A DNA stretch of 51,530 nt, from positions 1 through 51,530 of the IMG/VR virus record IMGVR_UViG_3300024226_000282; one strand, written 5' to 3'. Shown in pieces: positions 40,235 through 47,443 of the stretch. How positions within the stretch are numbered: position 1 is the stretch's first letter; every line of letters starts with the position of its first letter. The translations under genes and the position numbers were made by a program. The notes under the pieces are model-generated. The model was given only the letters and a program-made list of their open reading frames with translations, was not told where the DNA came from and searched no databases. This stretch comes from a virus.

Positions 40235-40975
40235 ATGACAAATGTAAAGACAGTAAAAATGGAGGATCTAAAGTTTGATTCTCAACTATTCCGTCCTATG
40301 AAATCTGGACGAGTTATTGATGCTCACTTCTCTTCTGAAGGAGGGCTTATGAAAGGTACTAATTACGCTATTGTAGGAGATCCAGGAATTGGTAAGACTA
40401 CGGTAATGTTAGATATGTTAGCAGACTTAAAAACGAAAGGTCAAAAAGTATTATTTATATCTGGTGAGATGAATCAGATAGATATGTACGGATACGTTAA
40501 GCGTTACCCTAAGTTTGGTAGTTTAGATATTCTATTCATGGGAGACTACTGCGAAGAAAATTGCTTAGATGTAATCAAGAATGTTTTATCAGAAGGATAC
40601 GATACTGTACTAATTGATTCTATGGCAGAGATAGTTAATGGAGTTGTGGATACTGCTAAAGGTTACTACTCTTCAAAGAAAGCTGAGACTGATATCTTAA
40701 ACTTATTTGAAACTCATAATATGGGAGACAATGATTCTAAGATTAATACTTCATTCTTAGTTATTCAACAAGTTACTAAGCAAGGAGAGTTTGCTGGTAG
40801 TAATCGATTCAAGCATATGATGACTGGAATGGCTCATATGAAATGGACTAAGGAAGGTGATCGAATGTTTTACTTAAGTAAGAATCGTCGAGGAGGAGAT
40901 ATGTCAAAACGTATGTTTAACCTTAGCACTCATAACCGTATTGGATGGATGGGTACTTATGTTGACCAGGATTAA
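40235..40975 (+). CDS. RecA/RadA/DnaB-like P-loop ATPase
   Basis: A 246-residue protein with one RecA-type core. Walker A GDPGIGKT (48-55), a strand KVLFISGEMN typical of RadA/DnaB (SxE), Walker B DTVLIDS, and a later FLVIQQVTKQGEFAGSNRFKHM that matches the sensor region with an inserted loop. No helicase N-domain or zinc finger, so it is a stand-alone RecA-fold ATPase. Possible roles are recombination or helicase loading (inference). Confidence 0.78.
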   Translation: MTNVKTVKMEDLKFDSQLFRPMKSGRVIDAHFSSEGGLMKGTNYAIVGDPGIGKTTVMLDMLADLKTKGQKVLFISGEMNQIDMYGYVKRYPKFGSLDILFMGDYCEENCLDVIKNVLSEGYDTVLIDSMAEIVNGVVDTAKGYYSSKKAETDILNLFETHNMGDNDSKINTSFLVIQQVTKQGEFAGSNRFKHMMTGMAHMKWTKEGDRMFYLSKNRRGGDMSKRMFNLSTHNRIGWMGTYVDQD

Positions 40976-40978
40976 TAA

Positions 40979-41299
40979 ATGAGCAAAACGTATACTATCC
41001 CTAGAACTAATGTAGGCAAAGGAGGATTTTTTCATATAGGAGGTAAAAGGTATCATGGGCCTACTTGGATTGAAGTAGAAGAGGATACAACTTTTGACGA
41101 TATAAAGTTTGAAGAAAAACCTTTTGCCGAGCTATTTAAAGAGGAAGATAAGCAATGGAAGTTTACCTCCGCAAGATCCGGCGAAGAATATATAGTAAGG
41201 TATAATATAAGAAAAGAGCTTAGCTGCAGTTGCTGGGGGTATATAGCTCATAAGAAGTGCAAACATATTAAACAAGTAAAAGAAGAAATAAATGATTGA
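40979..41299 (+). CDS. SWIM zinc-finger protein
   Basis: A 106-residue protein whose C-terminus contains the SWIM finger C-x-C-x8-C-x-H (C83, C85, C94, H96), a module that binds DNA or proteins and often accompanies recombination factors. It starts 3 bases after the RecA-like ATPase, so the two may act together. Overlaps the next gene by 8 bases. Confidence 0.75.
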   Translation: MSKTYTIPRTNVGKGGFFHIGGKRYHGPTWIEVEEDTTFDDIKFEEKPFAELFKEEDKQWKFTSARSGEEYIVRYNIRKELSCSCWGYIAHKKCKHIKQVKEEIND

Positions 41300-41453
41300 A
41301 GTAATAAAGCATACATTAGGAATCTGTGGAGAGCACTGGCACCCAAACGTCATAACCTTGTTAGCCGGCTCTCCATTGATCCTAACTACTTACCACTACA
41401 TAAAGAGTTGCTGCGGAGGATGGTTCAAGCATAAGAAAAACTGCAAGAAATAG
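41292..41453 (+). CDS. Small cysteine-rich hypothetical protein, 53 aa
   Basis: Coupled by an 8-base overlap. Contains a hydrophobic segment (VITLLAGSPLILTTYHYI) and four cysteines (C12, C40, C41, C51), ending in a basic tail (KHKKNCKK). May be a membrane-tethered peptide. Its stop abuts the next promoter. Confidence 0.5.
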   Translation: MIEVIKHTLGICGEHWHPNVITLLAGSPLILTTYHYIKSCCGGWFKHKKNCKK

Positions 41454-41484
41454 TTGTCTAGGAACTTAATTATTCGTATATTAA
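41454..41484 (+). promoter_or_regulatory. Early-type promoter
   Basis: TTG 41454-41456, 20 bases, TATATTAA 41477-41484. The spacer CTAGGAACTTAATT is shared with the promoter at 41905, a recent duplication. Confidence 0.76.
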
Positions 41485-41510
41485 GGTATAATAAGAAAGC
41501 AATAAAGGTT

Positions 41511-41900
41511 ATGACATTACAGCAAGTTCAAAAAATTATTAAAGAGATTTATCCCAAGATTGAAAAGCATTATGGTTTTTCTAAATTCCTTCCGGAAGAG
41601 ACTCCTTACGTTGAAACTCATTACAATATCTATGCTAGACATAGTGGAGAGCCGGAAGCGGAAGGTGAAGAGGATGGATGTCAAGCTGAGTATGATAGAA
41701 CTGATAACAGTATTGTAATATACTGGCCTAACATGAAAAGCAGAAAACATATCATCGAGACTTTAGTTCATGAATATCAGCATTACTTGCAATCTCCATC
41801 ATGGTTTAAACGTTACTATAACATGGGGTATAACTATAATGATCATCCGTATGAAGTTGCAGCATATGCAGAAGAAATTAACTGGAAACTTTTTAACTAA
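41511..41900 (+). CDS. Zinc metalloprotease-like protein (HExxH)
   Basis: I chose the ATG at 41511 (ATAAAGGTTATG); the frame upstream is promoter. The 129-residue protein has HEYQH at 87-91 and a downstream glutamate, E115 in HPYEVAAYAEE, the layout of a gluzincin-like zinc peptidase. No signal peptide, so it works inside the cell. Substrate unknown; prohead or host-protein processing are open possibilities. Confidence 0.75.
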   Translation: MTLQQVQKIIKEIYPKIEKHYGFSKFLPEETPYVETHYNIYARHSGEPEAEGEEDGCQAEYDRTDNSIVIYWPNMKSRKHIIETLVHEYQHYLQSPSWFKRYYNMGYNYNDHPYEVAAYAEEINWKLFN

Positions 41901-41904
41901 ATAG

Positions 41905-41935
41905 TTGCCTAGGAACTTAATTCTTCTTATATTTA
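41905..41935 (+). promoter_or_regulatory. Early-type promoter
   Basis: TTG 41905-41907, 20 bases, TATATTTA 41928-41935. Spacer nearly identical to that at 41454. Confidence 0.77.
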
Positions 41936-41979
41936 GATATAGAGTTAGGAAGTTAATATTAATTAAATAAATAAAGGTT

Positions 41980-42498
41980 ATGACAAACAAAATTTTAGAT
42001 TACAGCTACGCATCAAATGAAATAAGAGGATACAAAAATTCTCAAATTGCTAAAAACGAAACAAACGATTGTTTTGTAAGAGCGGTAGCTTCTGCTACTG
42101 GTTCGAATTATGACAATGCTCATGAATTTGTTAAGACTAATTTTCATAGAGAAAATAAAAAAGGTACTCAATTTACTTCTGTCATTATGATGAAATTAGA
42201 AGACGAAGGATTTAATTTAGAAGGTAAAAACTTTAACGTAGAAGTTCTTTCTACTAAAAAGATTACTAATCAGTATAAACTTAAAGGAGAGGTTATTAAT
42301 AGAAAGAAGACAGTTAAGTCTTTTATGCAAACTTACCCTAAAGGTACTTATATAGTTGGAGTAAGCAATCATGCTTTTACAGTTCAAGATGGCTTACTAA
42401 TTGATAACGCAGGAGAAGAATTTAGACCTACTAGAAAGGTAGATTCAGCTTTTAAAATTACTCCTGAGTTTACTACTAACCAATTAAGTTTATTTTAA
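41980..42498 (+). CDS. Papain-like / C39-like cysteine peptidase-type protein
   Basis: A 172-residue protein with NDCFVRAVASATG (candidate nucleophile C31 at the start of a helix), a histidine in GVSNHAFTV (H131) and the following LLIDNAG (D142 or N143), which is the Cys-His-Asp/Asn order of papain-fold peptidases. No signal peptide. Probably a peptidase or amidase acting in the host cytoplasm (inference). Confidence 0.68.
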   Translation: MTNKILDYSYASNEIRGYKNSQIAKNETNDCFVRAVASATGSNYDNAHEFVKTNFHRENKKGTQFTSVIMMKLEDEGFNLEGKNFNVEVLSTKKITNQYKLKGEVINRKKTVKSFMQTYPKGTYIVGVSNHAFTVQDGLLIDNAGEEFRPTRKVDSAFKITPEFTTNQLSLF

Positions 42499-42499
42499 G

Positions 42500-42703
42500 A
42501 TGACAAGAAATTTAAGAACAGAAGGGTTTATGAAAGGCATCCGAATAATTAATAGCTGTGTTAAGATAGAGCATTTTAATGCAGCTGCTAATTACATTAA
42601 GAACTACGCTACTATGTTTGGAGATGAAACCTTCGGAAGCGAGTACGCTCGATTATTAACATCTCAACTGAGAGATAGAAAAGAATATTTAGGGAATGCA
42701 TAG
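42500..42703 (+). CDS. Hypothetical protein, 67 aa
   Basis: Not recognised. Helical basic protein; an internal ATG at 42530 is an alternative start. One base after the peptidase-like gene and overlapping the next by 8 bases. Confidence 0.5.
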   Translation: MTRNLRTEGFMKGIRIINSCVKIEHFNAAANYIKNYATMFGDETFGSEYARLLTSQLRDRKEYLGNA

Positions 42704-42890
42704 AAAAAATATGATAAAGTACATTGTTACTCTTACCGACGTAGGTACTGGAGCAACTAGTGAATTAGATATTACTACTGATAACTTAGAATGGAGCATG
42801 GAGCAATATCAACGTAATAGAGATCCATTTACATGGGATGTTATTGCGCAAGATACGGAATTAGAGGAACGTAATGAAATGTCTGAATAA
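42696..42890 (+). CDS. Hypothetical protein, 64 aa
   Basis: Not recognised. The ATG at 42696 overlaps the preceding stop; an ATG at 42711 would give 59 residues. Acidic C-terminus. Its stop overlaps the next start by one base. Confidence 0.5.
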   Translation: MHRKNMIKYIVTLTDVGTGATSELDITTDNLEWSMEQYQRNRDPFTWDVIAQDTELEERNEMSE

Positions 42891-43099
42891 TGGCAGCAAG
42901 ACCAAAACCAACAATAGCTGTAGCCTATAAGAAGACTAAAGGGCGAAAAGTATATGTAAAGGTATTCACAGACTTAGCTTGTGTAGATCCTATTATAGAG
43001 ATTAAAAGTAAGCTACTTCCTCCTAACACAGATATATTAGAGATAGGTGTTGGTAAAGATTATGCTGAAATTTATAAGAAAAAATATAAAGTAAAATGA
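42890..43099 (+). CDS. Small basic beta-rich protein, 69 aa
   Basis: Not recognised. Lysine-rich (AYKKTKGRKVYVKVF) with alternating strands and ending KKKYKVK. Overlaps the thioesterase start as ATGA. Confidence 0.5.
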   Translation: MAARPKPTIAVAYKKTKGRKVYVKVFTDLACVDPIIEIKSKLLPPNTDILEIGVGKDYAEIYKKKYKVK

Positions 43100-43497
43100 A
43101 ATACATTACACAACACCCTATAAAGAAATCTGATTTAGGATTTCACGGAAACTTATTCGGCGGTAAGCTATTAGCATGGTTAGACGCAGCAGCAGCATCA
43201 TTCGCTTGTGAGTTTTGTGATACTCCAAGAATGGTAACTAAAGCAATTGATAAATGTATATTCAATAAACCAGCTAAAGAAGGTCAACTACTAAAGATAT
43301 ATGGTGAAGTTGTATCCGTAGGAGGTTCATCAATAACATTAAAATTGGAAGCTCGCTCTCATAATGTCTATAATGGTAAACAGAATCTAATTTTAAAAAC
43401 GAATATAACATTCGTAAGGATAGATGAGATGGGAGATGCAATACCTATTTCAAGTAGAGTTAAAGGGAAGCTACCAAATAATAAAATACTAGACTAA
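43096..43497 (+). CDS. Acyl-CoA thioesterase, hotdog fold (YciA-like)
   Basis: A 133-residue hotdog protein. GNLFGGKLLAWLDAAAAS (about residues 17-34) is the central helix with the catalytic aspartate of YciA-type acyl-CoA hydrolases, and later strands (LLKIYGEVVSVGGSSITLKLEA cut into segments 58-80) complete the fold. It would cleave fatty acyl-CoA. Use in lipid remodelling during infection is inference. An unusual gene for a phage. Confidence 0.85.
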   Translation: MKYITQHPIKKSDLGFHGNLFGGKLLAWLDAAAASFACEFCDTPRMVTKAIDKCIFNKPAKEGQLLKIYGEVVSVGGSSITLKLEARSHNVYNGKQNLILKTNITFVRIDEMGDAIPISSRVKGKLPNNKILD

Positions 43498-43498
43498 C

Positions 43499-43648
43499 AT
43501 GGAAAATAAAAAGAAACAGAAGTTTGAGTACCAAGGAAGAACTCTTCGTCAAGTAGAGAATTCATATAAGATTATGGAATGGACCTTCCTATCAGCTATA
43601 GCATTAGGAGTCCTTTATTCAATAGGTAAAGCATTATCAATATGGTAG
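43499..43648 (+). CDS. Small single-pass membrane protein, 49 aa
   Basis: A basic N-terminal half (ENKKKQKFEYQGRTLRQ) and a C-terminal transmembrane helix (WTFLSAIALGVLYSIG). Starts one base after the thioesterase stop and overlaps the next gene by 7 bases. Not recognised. Confidence 0.55.
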   Translation: MENKKKQKFEYQGRTLRQVENSYKIMEWTFLSAIALGVLYSIGKALSIW

Positions 43649-44187
43649 AATATAAGAATAGATACGGAGACGTTTATACGTTTACTAAGCAAGAAGACGA
43701 AAGTATATTATGGGAAGGACCTTTTGAGCATGTTAGAGTAGGCTTTCCAAACGTATATAAAGTAGCTTATCAACAGTTTCGTAAAGATGGAGGACAATTA
43801 AACCAGTATGAATTCGAAGAGAAGGTACATGAGCAGATATATGATCAAGATGGTAACTGGCTTAGAAAAGGACCTATAACAGAAGATTACGGACCGATGG
43901 TATTCTCAGATACTGATAGTATTAATATGGTTGACCCTTCAGGAGGACCTTTTATTAAAGAGCATAGTGAATTAGGAGCTATGTTTGGTGAAGAGTTAAA
44001 AGGGTTATGTGTTAGAAGCTTTCATTGGAATAAAGATAAGAAAGCATATGAGATACAAACATATGGAGAGTTTGATCATCTAGCAGAGACTGAAATTATA
44101 GGTGGTATAATTAATAGGGCAGCATCACCCTGTACTGCTCATGCAAGTGAATCGGATCGTAATATAGAAGAAGAAGAAAATGCCTAG
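43642..44187 (+). CDS. Hypothetical protein, 181 aa
   Basis: Not recognised. Soluble, beta-rich and acidic, with a cysteine near the end and an EEEE tail. Overlaps the genes on both sides by 7-8 bases. Confidence 0.57.
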   Translation: MVEYKNRYGDVYTFTKQEDESILWEGPFEHVRVGFPNVYKVAYQQFRKDGGQLNQYEFEEKVHEQIYDQDGNWLRKGPITEDYGPMVFSDTDSINMVDPSGGPFIKEHSELGAMFGEELKGLCVRSFHWNKDKKAYEIQTYGEFDHLAETEIIGGIINRAASPCTAHASESDRNIEEEENA

Positions 44188-44335
44188 ATCATATTGTGAA
44201 GAGACATCAAGCCTTTATTGGGAGGTTTACAATGAGATGAATAATAATAAGAAGAAGTTTGTAAGTGAGGCATTTAAGAAGAGGGGGCGTTTTTCTTCCT
44301 CGACGAAGTCGCCACGCGCGAATTTAAATAAGTAA
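44180..44335 (+). CDS. Hypothetical protein, 51 aa, with repeat-encoded tail
   Basis: Starts 8 bases inside the preceding gene. The first 34 residues are ordinary for this genome; the last 17 (GRFSSSTKSPRANLNK) are encoded by the GC-rich hairpin repeat copy 2. The repeat may have inserted and replaced the original C-terminus, or extended it. Function unknown. Confidence 0.5.
   Translation: MPRSYCEETSSLYWEVYNEMNNNKKKFVSEAFKKRGRFSSSTKSPRANLNK
44281..44328 (+). repeat. GC-rich hairpin repeat, copy 2
   Basis: GAGGGGGCGT, pyrimidine run, CGAC-GAA-GTCG hairpin (44301-44311), CCACGCGCGAATTTAAA. Very similar in order to copies at 8495 and 45691. Here it is inside a coding frame. Confidence 0.75.
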
Positions 44336-44336
44336 T

Positions 44337-44846
44337 ATGATAGAAGAATTTAAACCCATACTAACTCCTAAAGGAATTCTTAATTGTGGTGCCTTTGGAG
44401 GATCATACTTCGGTACAAAAGACTTAGAAGGTGATTATGATTACCAATCTCTATTTCAAGAGACATTAGCAGAAGTATCTCCGGAAAAGTACTTAGGAGA
44501 TAAGTATCAAGTGAAGAAGAATATGTTTAAGATTAAGAGCGGCATGCCTTATGACTATTGGAAAGAGAAGGGTTGGATACATAATGATGATCCATATGGT
44601 TGGTTTGAATGGTACTTAAAATATCACAACGGTAGAAGGCATTCAGATGATGCAAGACAGATTCAACGATGGAGAGAGTTTTGTGGAGTGAATGGTAGAT
44701 GGCGTAAAAGAATCTATAACAGGATAGAAGAGACAGGTGATTGGAAAGTAAGTCCAAGGATACAACAATCATTACTACATTGGGGGTATATGGTCAACGA
44801 AGTAGACTATCAAAAACATATTAAAGAGATGAATCATGGCATATAA
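44337..44846 (+). CDS. Conserved-type hypothetical protein, 169 aa
   Basis: A soluble aromatic-rich protein with PYGWFEWYLKYHNGRRHSDD and RQIQRWREFCG, a WFEWY...GRR...D..QI.RW arrangement I have seen in proteins of unknown function, so it may be a conserved domain. No catalytic site identified. Starts one base after the repeat-tailed gene and overlaps the MazG-like gene by 11 bases. Confidence 0.58.
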   Translation: MIEEFKPILTPKGILNCGAFGGSYFGTKDLEGDYDYQSLFQETLAEVSPEKYLGDKYQVKKNMFKIKSGMPYDYWKEKGWIHNDDPYGWFEWYLKYHNGRRHSDDARQIQRWREFCGVNGRWRKRIYNRIEETGDWKVSPRIQQSLLHWGYMVNEVDYQKHIKEMNHGI

Positions 44847-45066
44847 AATGACCAAAGATAAAACAACGTTGAAGTTAATAGAGGAGTTAAATGAATTAGC
44901 TACAGTATTACTTCAGAACTATAATAAGCCTAAGAAGGAACATACAATAGAGATACAAGATGAAATAGCAGATGTTAAGCTTTGGTTGAACATTGTAGAG
45001 AAACGCTATGACAAAGAGTATATCGATAAAAGAATAAAGGGTAAGATTAAAAAGTATAAGCTATGA
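44836..45066 (+). CDS. MazG-like NTP pyrophosphohydrolase-type protein
   Basis: A 76-residue all-alpha protein with EELNE (E16, E17, E20) and DEIADVKLW (E43, D46), the metal-binding E-x2-E and E-x2-D pairs of MazG-like hydrolases that remove abnormal NTPs or lower alarmone-type signals. MazG proteins occur in many marine phages. Basic C-terminus. Confidence 0.7.
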   Translation: MAYKMTKDKTTLKLIEELNELATVLLQNYNKPKKEHTIEIQDEIADVKLWLNIVEKRYDKEYIDKRIKGKIKKYKL

Positions 45067-45164
45067 TAAAGGCAATAAAAAGAATATTAAGAGATATGTG
45101 GATGGGTATAAAGATAGCAAATGAGAACTATCTTAATGGTAAGACTAATCAAGGTAAATTCTAA
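45063..45164 (+). CDS. Tiny basic peptide, 33 aa
   Basis: Overlaps the MazG-like stop as ATGA. Amphipathic basic helix (AIKRILRDMWMGIKIANENY). First of five tiny tandem frames (45063-45618), each starting within a few bases of the previous stop. Confidence 0.42.
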   Translation: MIKAIKRILRDMWMGIKIANENYLNGKTNQGKF

Positions 45165-45166
45165 AG

Positions 45167-45277
45167 ATGAGTAACGAAGAACAATATGAAGTTAGCGCAA
45201 AAGTAGTATTCATATGCTGTTCCTTTGTTGGATTAGTTACACTTTTAACACTATTAGCATTAGCAATCAAACCATAA
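45167..45277 (+). CDS. Tiny membrane peptide, 36 aa
   Basis: One transmembrane helix (CSFVGLVTLLTLLALAI) after a short acidic start. Second of the tandem tiny frames. Single-helix phage peptides can act on membrane proteins; unknown here. Confidence 0.45.
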   Translation: MSNEEQYEVSAKVVFICCSFVGLVTLLTLLALAIKP

Positions 45278-45282
45278 CAAAG

Positions 45283-45375
45283 ATGAGTAAAGAATCAATA
45301 CCGGATTTGATATTAGCTATAGTAGTGTTAATGTTATGGAATGGGTACTTAATATATAAAATGCGAAAGAGATGA
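45283..45375 (+). CDS. Tiny membrane peptide, 30 aa
   Basis: One hydrophobic helix (LILAIVVLMLWNGYLIY) with a basic tail (KMRKR), so the tail is probably cytoplasmic. Overlaps the next frame as ATGA. Confidence 0.45.
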   Translation: MSKESIPDLILAIVVLMLWNGYLIYKMRKR

Positions 45376-45485
45376 TCAATAGCGGAAGAGAATGGGATTG
45401 GTTAGATGATATAATAGAAGATGGTATAGATGATTATGTCTCAGTACCTACAGGAAGTAAACCGCCTACATGTATAGAAGATTAA
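45372..45485 (+). CDS. Tiny acidic peptide, 37 aa
   Basis: Acidic, with WDWLDDIIEDGIDD, ending in a short proline segment. Coupled to the membrane peptide upstream by ATGA. Unknown. Confidence 0.42.
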   Translation: MINSGREWDWLDDIIEDGIDDYVSVPTGSKPPTCIED

Positions 45486-45486
45486 T

Positions 45487-45618
45487 ATGGAGTTTAAAGT
45501 ATATGAGTATAAACCTTTAACAATAGGACTATGGAGACCATTTGTAATAGAGGAAGGCTTTATAAAGGACTATATAAGAAGGACTTCAATAGAGACAGAT
45601 AATATAATACTATTTTAA
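45487..45618 (+). CDS. Small hypothetical protein, 43 aa
   Basis: Soluble mixed-charge peptide (FKVYEYKPLTIGLWRPFVI). Last of the tandem tiny frames. Unknown. Confidence 0.42.
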   Translation: MEFKVYEYKPLTIGLWRPFVIEEGFIKDYIRRTSIETDNIILF

Positions 45619-45633
45619 AGTAAAATAAGAGTT

Positions 45634-45831
45634 ATGACAATACAAGAACAATTAAGAGGATGGGGTATGGACGTAGAAGCTTTGAAGGGGGAGGGGGCGT
45701 TTCTCTCTCCACCGAAGGTGCCACGCGCATTTTCGACGAATGTCTCAAATGATCCAACCCAACCCAACAATCTAAAGGAAGAGGAATGGTGTCATTACGG
45801 AGGTCTGCCATCACCTAAAGCATATATGTAA
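45634..45831 (+). CDS. Hypothetical protein, 65 aa, interrupted by repeat copy 3
   Basis: Starts TAAGAGTTATGACA, close to the common start context. Residues about 19-34 (EGAFLSPPKVPRAF) come from the GC-rich repeat, while the flanks have ordinary AT-rich codons. The protein may be a small gene carrying a repeat insertion that preserved the frame. Confidence 0.45.
   Translation: MTIQEQLRGWGMDVEALKGEGAFLSPPKVPRAFSTNVSNDPTQPNNLKEEEWCHYGGLPSPKAYM
45691..45734 (+). repeat. GC-rich hairpin repeat, copy 3
   Basis: GAGGGGGCGTTTCTCTCTC, hairpin CACC-GAA-GGTG (45710-45720), CCACGCGCATTTTCG. The arm sequence differs from copies 1 and 2 (CGAC/GTCG) at two positions on each side, and all pairs are kept. 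Confidence 0.75.
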
Positions 45832-45843
45832 GCATGCTAAAGC

Positions 45844-45939
45844 ATGTGTCTGAGAGTGTACGACTTTGATCAATACTACATATCATTAGATATAAGATCA
45901 ATGGAGAGATACCGTGGTAGTAAGGTAGATAGAGGGTAA
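45844..45939 (+). CDS. Doubtful small frame, 31 aa
   Basis: An ATG-to-TAA frame (MCLRVYDFDQYYISLDIR at its start) in otherwise empty DNA. No start box or promoter close by, so doubtful. Confidence 0.2.
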   Translation: MCLRVYDFDQYYISLDIRSMERYRGSKVDRG

Positions 45940-46142
45940 ACAACCAAGTGTTAGCCTAAAGCATATCAATTAAGTGTAACGTATATATTAATATATTGAT
46001 ATACATATAGTTTTATATTGAGATATATTGTTTGTATAGAATAATACCTATAGGATGTATGGAATGAAAGGAAATTATATCAGGCATGCACCCCTCTCCA
46101 ATATTTTTTTTTCTATATAGAGGAAAATAACCCACCAAACAG
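45940..46142. other. AT-rich noncoding gap
   Basis: About 200 bases (more than 360 if the doubtful frame before it is not real) without a convincing gene. It contains AT palindromes such as TATATTAATATA near 45985 and ends in a T-run at 46105-46113 before the next promoter. No clear terminator stem, iteron set or origin signature was found. Confidence 0.4.
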
Positions 46143-46173
46143 TTGTCTATATGCGTAAATTTTCTTATATTAA
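46143..46173 (+). promoter_or_regulatory. Early-type promoter
   Basis: TTG 46143-46145, 20 bases, TATATTAA 46166-46173; the leader ends ATAAATAAAGGTTATG at 46202. Confidence 0.76.
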
Positions 46174-46201
46174 GGTATATTAATAAAGATAAATAAAGGT
46201 T

Positions 46202-46507
46202 ATGACGTATTCAGACAAAGTTAAGAGTTCAAAAGTAATGTTAGACATCATCAAGTCCATGGAGGATGAAGAGAGTATTAAGTTTACCTACGGCAAAGGT
46301 TATAAAGGAGAGCCTGAGGTATATAAGATCAATTGTTATAAGGATGGTATAGATGGTAAAACGTCTTATAGTATCTGGAATAACTTTAATGGTATGAATG
46401 TATCTTCTTTGGGTCCTACTACGGTTAAGTGTTATACATTTGATATGATGTCTCAGAGAACTACATATAACTTCCCGTTAAATGAAATGATAATGGTTGA
46501 AGGATAG
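46202..46507 (+). CDS. Hypothetical protein, 101 aa
   Basis: Not recognised. Soluble protein with a beta-rich middle (YSIWNNFNGMNVSSLGP). Own promoter and start box, so well supported as a gene. Confidence 0.58.
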   Translation: MTYSDKVKSSKVMLDIIKSMEDEESIKFTYGKGYKGEPEVYKINCYKDGIDGKTSYSIWNNFNGMNVSSLGPTTVKCYTFDMMSQRTTYNFPLNEMIMVEG

Positions 46508-46528
46508 ATAAATCCTATGGGGTATTAG

Positions 46529-46559
46529 TTGCCTCCTAAGGATATTTTTCTTATATTTA
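46529..46559 (+). promoter_or_regulatory. Early-type promoter
   Basis: TTG 46529-46531, 20 bases, TATATTTA 46552-46559, then a short leader ending GCAATAAAGGTTATG. Confidence 0.77.
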
Positions 46560-46579
46560 AGTATAAAGCAATAAAGGTT

Positions 46580-46840
46580 ATGAGTAATATAGAGTATTTA
46601 AAGAGTTATGTAGGTAAGATGTTTAGTGACAATTTTAGTTCTACCGGGACCAGTCTATTGATTAGAGTGGAAGAGGATATGAATAAGGCCTACTACATGG
46701 AGTGTTATAGTCAATATGCCAATGTGTCTGGTAGAAGAGCTGATGGTAGTAAGAGAACAGATAAGTTGTATCATCCTACACCGGGTTTAAATACAATGTC
46801 TATCGCTCAGTTAGAGAGATGTATAATAGGTGTAGTATAA
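46580..46840 (+). CDS. Hypothetical protein, 86 aa
   Basis: I chose the ATG at 46580; the frame upstream is the promoter. Soluble protein with a GRRADGSKRTDK turn and aromatic strands. Not recognised. Confidence 0.56.
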   Translation: MSNIEYLKSYVGKMFSDNFSSTGTSLLIRVEEDMNKAYYMECYSQYANVSGRRADGSKRTDKLYHPTPGLNTMSIAQLERCIIGVV

Positions 46841-46866
46841 ATTATTAATTAAATTAAATAAAGGTT

Positions 46867-47055
46867 ATGAAGAAGAAGTTAGATTTAAATCCTGCTACTG
46901 ATTATGTGAAGTACCTCAACGGCTATATGCCTAAGATTGAGCATTGGCAAGCAAAGTTTGATGAGGCTAAGAGTAACAATGATTTCGATGGTATGAATGA
47001 GGCACTAGATAGTCTTATATACTTTGTTAGTAAACAAAAATTGATCTATGGTTAA
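46867..47055 (+). CDS. Hypothetical protein, 62 aa
   Basis: Not recognised. Helical charged protein (WQAKFDEAKSNNDFDGMNEAL). It has the ATAAAGGTTATG start box but no promoter of its own, so it is read from 46529. Overlaps the next gene by 8 bases. Confidence 0.55.
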   Translation: MKKKLDLNPATDYVKYLNGYMPKIEHWQAKFDEAKSNNDFDGMNEALDSLIYFVSKQKLIYG

Positions 47056-47254
47056 TATATTAAGAGCCGTAATGGTAGTAGCTGGTATTATAATAGTATA
47101 TGGTATAGGTTATGCCTTTATACAGCTGGTTAATGGTATACTATATCAGATCTTTATACATCCAGAGCGTACATGTGTTATAGTCTTATCTATATTAGGC
47201 ATATGGGCGGGTATAGAGTATGTAATCAAACGTATAAACAATTCCAAGGTATAA
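47048..47254 (+). CDS. Two-helix membrane protein, 68 aa
   Basis: Two hydrophobic helices (about 4-28 and 42-58) around a histidine-containing loop (YQIFIHPERTC), ending basic. Not recognised. Confidence 0.52.
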   Translation: MVNILRAVMVVAGIIIVYGIGYAFIQLVNGILYQIFIHPERTCVIVLSILGIWAGIEYVIKRINNSKV

Positions 47255-47270
47255 CCTTACCTTCCTAAGT

Positions 47271-47382
47271 CCTTCGTTAACTCGTCCGGTATCCTGCCGG
47301 TCGGGTGAAGGCATGTAGATATCATGGTGATAGAACAGTGACAGTAAAGTTCCCTAAAGGGTTGGTCCTCTGCAAGATTCTA
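47271..47382 (+). ncRNA. Candidate structured RNA, two hairpin arms
   Basis: Arm 1 is an almost continuous hairpin: CCTTC, ACTCG and CCGG on the 5' side (47271-47289) pair with CCGG, CGGGT and GAAGG (47297-47311). A T-G pair fits only the plus strand. Arm 2 pairs ATGGT..AGAA with TTCTACCAT (ending near 47382) around CCCT-AA-AGGG. GC content is high for the region. It lies between the plus-strand genes and the minus-strand bS21 operon; no family recognised, and it may alternatively be a composite terminator. Confidence 0.45.
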
Positions 47383-47443
47383 CCATACCTAATCGCATAC
47401 TTCCTATAGAATTTTGGTATATAGTAATATATATGTATATATG

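Noticed and set aside
45940-46142. Replication origin
   Set aside because: AT palindromes are present but there are no iterons, no DnaA-like boxes I can defend and no replication gene beside it.
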